The position numbers and the translations under genes were made by a program. The notes beneath the pieces are model-generated. The model saw only the letters and a program-made list of their open reading frames with translations, searched no databases and was not told the origin of the DNA. A stretch of 19,136 nt of DNA from Streptosporangiaceae bacterium. GTDB taxonomy: Bacteria > Actinomycetota > Actinomycetes > Streptosporangiales > Streptosporangiaceae. This document shows, piece by piece, positions 1 through 6,300 of the stretch; within the stretch, counting starts at the first letter, position 1; each line of letters starts with the position of its first letter. Location: contig JASHOI010000151.1 of the NCBI GenBank assembly GCA_030041195.1, positions 1 to 19,136 on the forward strand, written 5' to 3'.

Positions 1-1
1 G

Positions 2-475
2 GCCGCCGGCGCCGCGCTGAGCGGCTGGACCGGCCGGGTGCGCCGCCACGGCCGGGCGATCGCCCTGGCCGCGGCAGCCTGGGGCCTGGCGATCGCCGGG
101 TTCGGGCTGGCCCCGGACATTGGAACCGCGCTGGCGTTCCTGGTCCTGGCCGGCTGGGCGGACATGCTGAGCGGGATATTCCGGGACACGCTGTGGAATC
201 AGACCATCCCGGACGCGCTGCGGGGCCGGATGGCCGGCGTAGAGCTGCTGAGCTACGGGCTCGGGCCATCCGCGGGCCAGGTCAGGGCGGGCGGAATGGC
301 AAGCCTCACCACGCCGGCGGTCTCGGCCTGGTCTGGCGGGCTGATGTGTATCGTCGCCGTCGCCGCTACCTGCGCGGCGCTCCCCGGGTTCGTGCGGTAC
401 CGGGCGTCGCGCTACCCGCCGGCGGCCGGAGTGTGTGCGGGCAGCTCGCTCAGCGCGTCGGAGACCGCGCGGTGA
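2..475 (+). CDS. MFS exporter, C-terminal fragment (5'-truncated by window edge)
   Basis: This is the C-terminal end of a major facilitator protein whose start lies before the window. The frame is open from base 2 and ends at a TGA at 473-475. The visible part (about 157 residues) has hydrophobic membrane stretches. Between them is a cytoplasmic-loop segment, NQTIPDALRGRMAGVELLSY, followed by a small-residue stretch ending GQVRAGG. This resembles the EntS-like MFS_3 exporters common in actinobacteria, but the substrate cannot be inferred. The last 64 bp overlap the 3' end of the convergent reductase gene, so the two mRNAs would be complementary at their ends. I am fairly sure of the superfamily and unsure of the subfamily. 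Confidence 0.75.
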   Translation, partial: AAGAALSGWTGRVRRHGRAIALAAAAWGLAIAGFGLAPDIGTALAFLVLAGWADMLSGIFRDTLWNQTIPDALRGRMAGVELLSYGLGPSAGQVRAGGMASLTTPAVSAWSGGLMCIVAVAATCAALPGFVRYRASRYPPAAGVCAGSSLSASETAR

Positions 476-1812
476 AAGGTCGGGTAGGCGTAGATCATCT
501 CCCGCAGGCGCTGCACCGGCACCGCGGCGTGCACGGCGAGCACCAGCATGCTGAGCACCTCGCCGCCCCACGGCCCGGCCGACGTGGCCCCGACCAGGAC
601 GCCGCGCCCGCGGTCCTCGACCAGCTTGATGAAGCCGTCGTTGCCCGCCTTGTGGATCCAGCCGCGGGCCGAGGTGGGCACCTGCGTCAGGCCCACCCGG
701 ACGTCGATCCCGTGCTCCCTGGCCTTGGCCTCGGTCAGGCCGACGCGGCCGACCTCGGGATCGGTGAACGTGACCTGCGGCACCGCGTGGTACTCGGCCG
801 GGGTGTGCTCCCGGCCGAGTATGTCCGCCGCGGCGATGGCCGCCTGGTACACGGACATGTGCGTGAACTTGCCCTTGCCGACCACGTCGCCGATCGCCCA
901 CAGCCCGGGCGCCGCGCGCATGTGCTCGTCGACCGGCACCGCGTGCTGGGACTCGTCGATGCCGACGCTGCCGCTGCCGACCGAGGCCAGGTTGGCGCGC
1001 CGCCCGATCGCGACGAGCAGCGCGGCCCCGCGGACCTCGGCACCGTCGGCCAGCGTCAGCGTGAACCCGGCGGCCGGGCCCGTGCCGGGCTTGTGGCTCA
1101 CCCGCTCGGCCTCCGCGCCGGTCCGAACCGCGATGCCCTCCCGGCGGAACACCTCCGCGATCAGCTCGCCGGCCTCCGGCTCCTCGGGCGGCAGCAGCCG
1201 GCCGGTGGGCTCGACCACGGTGACCCGGGCGCCGAAGCGGGAGTAGACCTGGGCCAGCTCCAGCGCGACGGCGCCGCCGCCGAGCACGATCAGCGACTCC
1301 GGCACCTGCCCGGCCTCGATGGCCTCGCGGTTGGTCCAGTACGGCGTGCCGGCCAGGCCGGGCAGCGGGGGTACCTCCGGCGCGCTGCCGGTGCTGACCA
1401 CGATCCCGCGCCGGGCGCGCAGCACCTCGTCGCCGACCGCGACCAGGCCCGGCGCGATGATCTTGCCATGCCCACGGAACAGCAGGCCGCCCTTGCCGGT
1501 GAACCGGTCGGCCGCCACCGTGTCATCCCAGTTGTCGGTGGCCTCGTCCCGGATCCGGCGGGCGACCGGCGCCCAGTCCGGGCGCACGGTGGACGCGCCC
1601 GCCATGCCGGGGATGCGGCGGCCCTCGGTCACCAGGTTCGCGGCGCGGATCATCATCTTCGACGGCACGCAGCCCCAGTACGGGCACTCGCCGCCGACCA
1701 GGCCGTCCTCCACGCCGGCCACCGTCAGCCCCGCCTCGGCGAGCTCCCCGGCGGCGTACTCGCCGCCGGGACCCAGGCCGATGACGACGACGTCTACCTC
1801 GTGCTCGCTCAC
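412..1812 (-). CDS. FAD/NAD(P)-dependent disulfide reductase-family protein (dihydrolipoamide dehydrogenase/MerA-like)
   Basis: This 466-residue protein has the class I pyridine nucleotide-disulfide oxidoreductase layout. An N-terminal FAD motif (GLGPGG, residues 12-17) is followed by the redox pair C43-PYWG-C48. A second Rossmann motif (VLGGGAVALE) ends its second strand in an acidic residue (VVEP), which favours NADH over NADPH. Next come the FAD motif AIGDVVG and a C-terminal dimerisation domain. The C-terminal His-Pro-Thr-x-x-Glu signature, which supplies the active-site base in lipoamide and glutathione reductases, reads Y443-P-T-F-H-R448, so it is probably not a true lipoamide dehydrogenase. 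The start is a GTG with GGAGG four bases upstream. It is the last gene of the leftward cluster, 97 bp after the usp gene, with a hairpin between them. Its substrate is unknown. Confidence 0.88.
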   Translation of the reverse strand: MSEHEVDVVVIGLGPGGEYAAGELAEAGLTVAGVEDGLVGGECPYWGCVPSKMMIRAANLVTEGRRIPGMAGASTVRPDWAPVARRIRDEATDNWDDTVAADRFTGKGGLLFRGHGKIIAPGLVAVGDEVLRARRGIVVSTGSAPEVPPLPGLAGTPYWTNREAIEAGQVPESLIVLGGGAVALELAQVYSRFGARVTVVEPTGRLLPPEEPEAGELIAEVFRREGIAVRTGAEAERVSHKPGTGPAAGFTLTLADGAEVRGAALLVAIGRRANLASVGSGSVGIDESQHAVPVDEHMRAAPGLWAIGDVVGKGKFTHMSVYQAAIAAADILGREHTPAEYHAVPQVTFTDPEVGRVGLTEAKAREHGIDVRVGLTQVPTSARGWIHKAGNDGFIKLVEDRGRGVLVGATSAGPWGGEVLSMLVLAVHAAVPVQRLREMIYAYPTFHRAVSDALSELPAHTPAAGG

Positions 1813-1884
1813 AGGGCCTCCGGTCCGCGACGTGTGCTGGAAGGCCCATCAAAGCGCGGATCGTCCGCCCATGCGACTCAGCAA

Positions 1885-1900
1885 GCCCGCTCGCGCGGGC
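1885..1900 (-). terminator. hairpin after the usp gene (possible terminator)
   Basis: GCCCGC and GCGGGC form a perfect 6-bp stem with a 4-nt loop (TCGC). It begins nine bases past the usp stop codon in the direction of transcription. Only a weak T-containing stretch follows, so it could terminate, attenuate or stabilise the upstream message before the reductase gene. Confidence 0.4.
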
Positions 1901-1909
1901 CGTGCGCGG

Positions 1910-2335
1910 TTACTTCTCGTCGGTCCGCTTGACCAGCACCACGGGGCAGTGCGCCGTCGCCGCGGCACCCTGGCTCACCGAGCCGAGCAGCAGCCCGGCG
2001 AACGGGGAGCGGCCGCGGATGCCGACGACCAGCAGGTTCGCGTCCTTCGACGCCTCGACCAGCGACTCGGTCGGGTCGCCCTCGGCCACCAGGGTCTCCA
2101 GCGGCACGGCCGGCGTGGGCGCGATCGCGCTGACGGTCTCGATCAGGAAGTTCTTGTAGGTCTTGTCCAGCTCTTCCCGGTCGAACCCGCCGGGGAACGA
2201 CAGGAACGGCATCTGCCAGGACAGGACGGCGGTGACCAGGCTGTCAGGATGCGCCTCTGCCTCGGCCAGCGCCCAGCGCAGCGCCGCGTTGCTGTGCTCC
2301 GACCCGTCAACGCCAACCACGATGCGGTACGTCAC
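1910..2335 (-). CDS. universal stress protein (UspA family), copy 1
   Basis: This is a single-domain, 141-residue cytoplasmic universal stress protein. The N-terminal strand ends in VGVDGSEHS, which places the conserved Asp at the nucleotide site. The C-terminal half carries the ATP-binding motif G-2x-G-9x-G-S (GIRG to LLLGS) and then HCPVVLVK. It should therefore be of the ATP-binding type. The start is a GTG at 2335. The gene is about four-fifths identical in protein to the usp at 3875-4333, and each sits directly downstream of a PHS-type transporter, which suggests it senses or modulates that transporter. No Shine-Dalgarno sequence lies directly before the GTG. A strong one lies upstream and serves a five-codon leader ORF instead. 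Confidence 0.93.
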   Translation of the reverse strand: MTYRIVVGVDGSEHSNAALRWALAEAEAHPDSLVTAVLSWQMPFLSFPGGFDREELDKTYKNFLIETVSAIAPTPAVPLETLVAEGDPTESLVEASKDANLLVVGIRGRSPFAGLLLGSVSQGAAATAHCPVVLVKRTDEK

Positions 2336-2349
2336 CGGATTCGCGGCAT
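2332..2349 (-). other. candidate leader mini-ORF (MPRIR) coupled to usp copy 1
   Basis: On the - strand, a GAGGAGG sequence at 2361-2367 lies 11 nt before an ATG (2349-2347). That ATG opens five codons ending in TGA. The TGA overlaps the usp GTG start in a GTGA arrangement, typical of translational coupling. The mini-ORF also lies in a short inverted repeat (GCGGCA/TGCCGC, 2343-2356). It may be a genuine leader peptide or a relic of an old usp start. Confidence 0.35.
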
Positions 2350-2383
2350 GTGCCGCTTCACCTCCTCGGCGATATCAGCTTCG

Positions 2384-2399
2384 CCGGGCTGTTGCCCGG
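2384..2399 (-). terminator. hairpin after the PHS transporter copy 1
   Basis: CCGGGC and GCCCGG form a perfect 6-bp stem around a 4-nt loop, starting five bases past the transporter stop codon. There is no T-run. It may cause partial termination or mRNA processing that sets the transporter:usp ratio. The other cassette lacks it because its two genes overlap. Confidence 0.35.
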
Positions 2400-2404
2400 A
2401 CGGG

Positions 2405-3841
2405 TCAGGCGGGCTGAACCCGCAGCCTTGCGGGCTCTTCCGCGTAGGCGTCTTCGGTCAGCTCCTCCAGGCTCTTACCCCGCGTCTCCGGCAGGGACAC
2501 GAAGGTCAGTGCCAGGCCGACGGCGGCGACGATGCCGGCGATCCACATCGCGCCCCTGAGGCCGAGGTGCGACGCGAGCAGATCGGGGAACAGGAACGCG
2601 CCGATGAACGCGCCCATCTTCCCGGCCCCCGCGGAGATGCCGTGGCCGGTCGTTCGCACCTCGGTGGGGAACAGCTCGGCCGGATAGATGAACGTCGTCA
2701 TGTTCGGCCCGAACTCGGTGAAGAAGTAGCTGATGCCGTACAGGATCAGGAACGGCGCGATGTTCTTCACCACCGACGGGATGAGGCCGATGAGCAGGAA
2801 CATCACAGCCATCACGGCAAAGCCGGTGAGCTGGATGGTCCGCCGCCCGATCCGGTCGAGCAGCAGGATCGCCACGATGTACCCGGGCACCGCGAACACC
2901 GAAACGATGGCCAGCTGGAGCAGCACGGTGGTCAGCTCGGTGGCGTGCTTGTCGGCGAGCTTGAGGATCTCCGGCTGGGAGATCGTGTTGCCGTAGTAGC
3001 AGAAGTCCAGCAGCATCCAGCAGCCCGCGGTGCCGATCAGCCAGACCAGCAGCCGCCGGTTCCTGACCAGCTCGAAGAACCCCTGGGAGATGCTCTGCGG
3101 GTGCCTGGCGGCGGACTCCCCGGGGGCCACCTTGCCCGACCCCTGCCCCGTGGCGTCCGCGATCGCCGCCGCCGCTTCTTCGTGCGCGCCGCCCGCCACG
3201 GCGAACCGCGGCGTCTCGTGGATCTGGCGGCGCAGGTAGAACACGGCCAGGCCGGGGATGGCGCCGAGGCCGAGCAGGAGCCGCCAGGTGATGTTGGTGC
3301 TCGCGCCCGAGGCCAGGAAGATCGAAGCGACCAGCGGGCCGATAACCAGGCCGGCGCCCTGCATGGCGAACACGAGACCGACCATCTTGCCCCGGGACTG
3401 TTTGCCCGAGTACTCGCTCATGATCGTCGCGGAGACCGGGTAGTCGCCGCCGATGCCGATGCCCAGGACGATCCGGCTCACCAGCAGGAACGTGTAGTTC
3501 GGCGCGAACGCCGACGCGATCGCGCCGGCGGCGAGGATGAGGACCTCGTAGCCGTAGATCCGCTTGCGGCCGAGCATGTCGGCGATCCGGCCGAAGATGA
3601 TCGCGCCGAACGCCGAGGCCAGCAGGGTGGCCGAGTTCAGCCAGGACACCTGGTTCGTCGACATGACCCACTGCGTCTTGAGCAGCGACACCACGATGCC
3701 GATGACGAACAGATCGTAGGCGTCCGTGAAGAAGCCCATGCCCGAGACGAACATGGTCTTGATCTGGAACCTGCTGATCTTGGAGTCGTCGAGCTGCTGG
3801 AAGACGTTTGGGCTCGCTGCGGCCGAGGAGTCAGCACTCAT
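2405..3841 (-). CDS. MFS transporter, phosphate:H+ symporter (PHS)-like, copy 1
   Basis: This is a 478-residue integral membrane protein with the 12-helix MFS plan and a large hydrophilic central loop around residues 205-260. The first helix carries GMGFFTDAYDLF (D40, D43), the fourth GIGGDYPVSATIMSEYSG (D133) and the seventh LLDFCYYGNT (D279). These match the Pho84/PiPT family, in which acidic residues in helices 1, 4 and 7 handle protons and phosphate. Import of phosphate or a similar anion is therefore the best guess, but other PHS-like substrates are possible. The start ATG lies 33 bp after the upstream usp stop, without a clear Shine-Dalgarno sequence. It is highly similar to the transporter at 4330-5766. 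Confidence 0.88.
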   Translation of the reverse strand: MSADSSAAASPNVFQQLDDSKISRFQIKTMFVSGMGFFTDAYDLFVIGIVVSLLKTQWVMSTNQVSWLNSATLLASAFGAIIFGRIADMLGRKRIYGYEVLILAAGAIASAFAPNYTFLLVSRIVLGIGIGGDYPVSATIMSEYSGKQSRGKMVGLVFAMQGAGLVIGPLVASIFLASGASTNITWRLLLGLGAIPGLAVFYLRRQIHETPRFAVAGGAHEEAAAAIADATGQGSGKVAPGESAARHPQSISQGFFELVRNRRLLVWLIGTAGCWMLLDFCYYGNTISQPEILKLADKHATELTTVLLQLAIVSVFAVPGYIVAILLLDRIGRRTIQLTGFAVMAVMFLLIGLIPSVVKNIAPFLILYGISYFFTEFGPNMTTFIYPAELFPTEVRTTGHGISAGAGKMGAFIGAFLFPDLLASHLGLRGAMWIAGIVAAVGLALTFVSLPETRGKSLEELTEDAYAEEPARLRVQPA

Positions 3842-3874
3842 ACCGTTTATGAGCGCAGCGCTACTTTGCGACCG

Positions 3875-4333
3875 CTAAACGTCAATGCGGCGCTTCTGGG
3901 TACTCAGGGTGAACAATGGGTCGGTCACCTTGACCAGCACCACGGGGCAGTGCGCGGTGGCCGCGGCGCCCTGGCTGACGCCCCCCAGCAGCAGCCCGGC
4001 GAAATGCGACCGGCCACGGATGCCGAGCACCAGGAGGTTCGCGCCCTTCGACGCCTCGACCAGCGACTCGGTCGGGTCACCCTCGGCCACCAGAGTCTCC
4101 AGCGGCACGGCCGGGGTGGGCGCGATCTCGCTCACGGTGTCGATCAGGAATTTCTTGTACGCCTGCTCCAGCTCGTCCCGGCCGAACGCGCCGGGAAAGG
4201 ACAGGAACGGGACCTGCCAGGACAGCACCGCGGTCACGGTGCCCGAGTGGCACCCGGCTTCCTGCAGCGCCCACCGGAGCGCCGCGCCGCTGTGCTCCGA
4301 CCCGTCAACGCCAACCACGATCCGGTACGTCAT
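3875..4333 (-). CDS. universal stress protein (UspA family), copy 2
   Basis: This is a 152-residue single-domain universal stress protein, paralogous to the copy at 1910-2335. It has the same N-terminal VGVDGSEHS segment, the G-2x-G-9x-G ATP-binding motif (GIRG to LLLGG) and the terminal HCPVVLVK strand. The ATP motif ends in Gly-Gly where copy 1 has Gly-Ser, which may alter nucleotide binding. Its ATG overlaps the TGA of the transporter gene upstream (ATGA), so the two are probably translationally coupled. It has a C-terminal tail about ten residues longer than copy 1 (LFTLSTQKRRIDV). Confidence 0.93.
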   Translation of the reverse strand: MTYRIVVGVDGSEHSGAALRWALQEAGCHSGTVTAVLSWQVPFLSFPGAFGRDELEQAYKKFLIDTVSEIAPTPAVPLETLVAEGDPTESLVEASKGANLLVLGIRGRSHFAGLLLGGVSQGAAATAHCPVVLVKVTDPLFTLSTQKRRIDV

Positions 4334-5766
4334 GACGCAGTCTCCAGCTTCAGTTCGCTGGGGGCGTAGGCATCTGCCGACAGTTCCTCGAGGGTTTTGC
4401 CCTTCGGCTCGGGCAGCACCGCGATCGTGAGCAGCATGCCGGCCGCCGCCACCACGCCGGCCACGATCTCAGCCCCGCGGACGCCCAGCGAGGACGCGAG
4501 CATGTCGGGGAACAGGAACGCGCCGGCGAACGCGCCCATCTTGCCGGCCCCGGCCGAGATGCCGTGGCCGGTGGTTCTGACCTCAACCGGGAAGATCTCG
4601 GCCGGGTAGATGAACGTGGTGGTGTTGGGGCCGAACTCGGTAAAGAAGTAACTGATCCCGTACAGCAGCACGAACTGCCAGGCCACGGTCGTGACGCTGG
4701 GGATGATGCCGATGAGCAGGAACATCAGCGCCATCATCCCGAAACCCAGTATCTGAATGCTGCGCCGCCCGGTCTTGTCAAGCAACAGGATCGCGACGAC
4801 GTAGCCGGGCACCGCGAACACCGCGAAGATCGCCAGCTGGACCAGCGTGTTGTGCAGCAGCGAGGCGTGCGGGTTGAGCAGCTTGAGGATCTCGGGCGTG
4901 GAGATGGTGTTGCCGTAGTAGCAGAAGTCCAGCAGCGCCCAGCAGCCTGCCGTGCCGATCAGCCACGGCAGCATGCGGCGGCTCCTCGCCAGGATCATGA
5001 AGCCGCCGAGCGCGCTCTGCGGATTGCGTGCCTTCGATTCCGCGGCCGTGCGCGGAGCGGCTCCCGAAGAGCCGGTCGCGTGAGCGATCGCGGCCGCCGC
5101 CTCTTCGTGGGCCCCGCCCGCCGCGGCGAACCGGGGCGTCTCGTGAATCTGCCGCCGCAGGTAGAAGACCGCCAGCCCGGGTATCGCGCCGAGGCCGAGC
5201 AGGATTCGCCAGGTGAGATTGTTGGAGATCCCCGATCCGAGCAGGATCGAGGCCACCAGCGGGCCCACGATCAGCCCGGCGCCCTGCATCGCGAACACGA
5301 GGCCGACCATCCGGCCCCGGGTCTGCTTGCCTGAGTACTCGCTCATGATCGTCGCCGACACCGGGTAGTCGCCGCCGATGCCGATCCCGAGGATGACGCG
5401 GCTGACGAGGAGGAACGTGTAGTTCGGGGCGAACGCGGACGCGATCGCCCCGAACGCCAGGATCAGCACCTCGTACCCGTAGATCTTCTTGCGCCCGAGG
5501 ATGTCGGCGACCCGGCCGAAGACGATCGCGCCGACCGCCGAGGCCAGCAGGGTGGCCGAGTTGATCCAGGAGACCTGGTTCGTGGAAAGAGTCCACTGGG
5601 TCTTCAGCAGCGCGACGACGATGCCGATCACGAACAGGTCGTAGGCATCGGTGAAGAACCCCATGCCGGACACGAACATGATCTTCAGCTGGAACCGGTT
5701 GATCTTGGCGTCATCGAGCGCGTCGAAACTGCCCGGTGCCGCCGCTGATCCAGTTTGCGCCCCCAT
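4330..5766 (-). CDS. MFS transporter, phosphate:H+ symporter (PHS)-like, copy 2
   Basis: This 478-residue membrane protein has the same PHS signatures as its paralogue: GMGFFTDAYDLF in helix 1, GIGGDYPVSATIMSEYSG in helix 4 and LLDFCYYGNT in helix 7. The acidic residues linked to proton and phosphate handling in PiPT are present. It is the first gene of the leftward cluster, 79 bp after speD on the same strand, and it overlaps its partner usp by 4 bp. Most differences from copy 1 lie in the N-terminal tail, the central loop (around residues 220-250) and the periplasmic loops, suggesting maintained function. The ATG lacks an obvious Shine-Dalgarno sequence. Confidence 0.88.
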   Translation of the reverse strand: MGAQTGSAAAPGSFDALDDAKINRFQLKIMFVSGMGFFTDAYDLFVIGIVVALLKTQWTLSTNQVSWINSATLLASAVGAIVFGRVADILGRKKIYGYEVLILAFGAIASAFAPNYTFLLVSRVILGIGIGGDYPVSATIMSEYSGKQTRGRMVGLVFAMQGAGLIVGPLVASILLGSGISNNLTWRILLGLGAIPGLAVFYLRRQIHETPRFAAAGGAHEEAAAAIAHATGSSGAAPRTAAESKARNPQSALGGFMILARSRRMLPWLIGTAGCWALLDFCYYGNTISTPEILKLLNPHASLLHNTLVQLAIFAVFAVPGYVVAILLLDKTGRRSIQILGFGMMALMFLLIGIIPSVTTVAWQFVLLYGISYFFTEFGPNTTTFIYPAEIFPVEVRTTGHGISAGAGKMGAFAGAFLFPDMLASSLGVRGAEIVAGVVAAAGMLLTIAVLPEPKGKTLEELSADAYAPSELKLETAS

Positions 5767-5786
5767 GAGGCCACACTACGGATAGC

Positions 5787-5801
5787 AGTGTTTCGAACAC
5801 T
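5787..5801. promoter_or_regulatory. 15-bp dyad upstream of the transporter-usp cluster
   Basis: AGTGTT and AACACT form a perfect inverted repeat around a 3-bp centre (TCG). It is centred 28 bp before the transporter ATG and fits a dimeric repressor site overlapping the promoter or leader. The protein that binds it is unknown. Confidence 0.4.
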
Positions 5802-5817
5802 TAGAGTGATGAAGGCC

Positions 5818-5850
5818 AGTAGGGGTACAGCTGGTTAACTTTCGGTTAAA
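5818..5850 (-). promoter_or_regulatory. three 11-bp direct repeat units (PHO-box-like)
   Basis: Read on the - strand, three successive 11-nt units begin TTTAACC (5850), GTTAACC (5839) and GTACCCC (5828). The 7-bp core spaced at 11 bp resembles the streptomycete PHO box (GTTCACC units every 11 bp) bound by PhoP. It lies 52-84 bp before a phosphate-symporter-like gene, where an activator would be expected. The match is imperfect and one unit overlaps the speD stop codon. Confidence 0.35.
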
Positions 5851-6274
5851 TGGACTGGTCGGCGGCGCCTGACCGGCTAGACCAATGACCCCGCGCCAGC
5901 AGGCGTACCGAGACCTCCTCGAGCCGGAGCGACCGGGTGAGCCCGGAGATCACGGCGTCGCCGTCGATCCCGCCACAGCTGAACAGGTCGATCGCGATCA
6001 GATTCTCTTCCGGCCAGGTGTGAATCGAAAGGTGCGACTCGGCGAGGATCAGCACCAGCGTGATCGCGCCGTTCGGGAAGATCACATGGCTGGTGTCGAG
6101 CACGTGGCCGTTGCCCGCCGCCACCGCGGCGGCCGTGAGCGAGGTCAGCCGCGTGATGTCGGCCACCGGTGAGGACTCGGTGAGCCTGGCGTCGAGGGCG
6201 TAGAGGCGTTTCGGCGCGAGTGCCTCGTGCCTGCGCAGTTGCGGGTAGCTGCTCGCCGCATCGATGCCGGGCAT
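5846..6274 (-). CDS. speD: S-adenosylmethionine decarboxylase proenzyme (pyruvoyl-dependent)
   Basis: This 142-residue protein is a bacterial class 1B AdoMet decarboxylase. It makes decarboxylated SAM, the aminopropyl donor for polyamine synthesis. The self-cleavage site is E79-S80 in AESHLSIHTWPE, where Ser80 becomes the pyruvoyl group. H85 and C100 (in DLFSCGG) match the processing His and the catalytic Cys of the Thermotoga and Bacillus enzymes. The N terminus lacks the common GRH-initial strand and begins about 23 residues before the first recognisable strand (RLYALDARL), so a later start is possible. The gene is divergent from bpsA, its likely consumer, with 26 bp between start codons. 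The transporter cluster follows on the same strand after 79 bp. Confidence 0.93.
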   Translation of the reverse strand: MPGIDAASSYPQLRRHEALAPKRLYALDARLTESSPVADITRLTSLTAAAVAAGNGHVLDTSHVIFPNGAITLVLILAESHLSIHTWPEENLIAIDLFSCGGIDGDAVISGLTRSLRLEEVSVRLLARGHWSSRSGAADQSI

Positions 6275-6300
6275 GATGTGGGAGGATACCGTACAGCCTT
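6275..6300. promoter_or_regulatory. 26-bp divergent start region of speD and bpsA
   Basis: Only 26 bp separate the two start codons. It holds GGGAGGA (6280-6286), a Shine-Dalgarno-like sequence 14 nt before the bpsA ATG, and little else. Promoters for the two genes must overlap each other or lie within the opposite coding sequence, so the two genes are probably controlled together. Confidence 0.45.

Larger units (their letters stand above)
1910..5766 (-). repeat. tandem duplication of a transporter-usp cassette
   Basis: Two copies of a two-gene unit lie head to tail: 3875-5766 and 1910-3841. Both encoded proteins are paralogous between copies. DNA identity remains high in places, for example around the usp start codons (about 2288-2322 and 4286-4320). 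The copies differ at the transporter/usp junction: a 4-bp overlap in one, and a 69-bp spacer with hairpins and a leader ORF in the other. Confidence 0.85.

Noticed and set aside
193..1932. A 579-codon + strand frame over the reductase gene
   Set aside because: Same reason: a shadow of the reductase with composition unlike real proteins.
1319..4369. A 1016-codon open frame on the + strand opposite the USP and transporter genes
   Set aside because: It is antisense to five well-supported genes, rich in Arg, Gln, Asp and His, and shows no domain. Long open antisense frames are expected in high-GC coding DNA.
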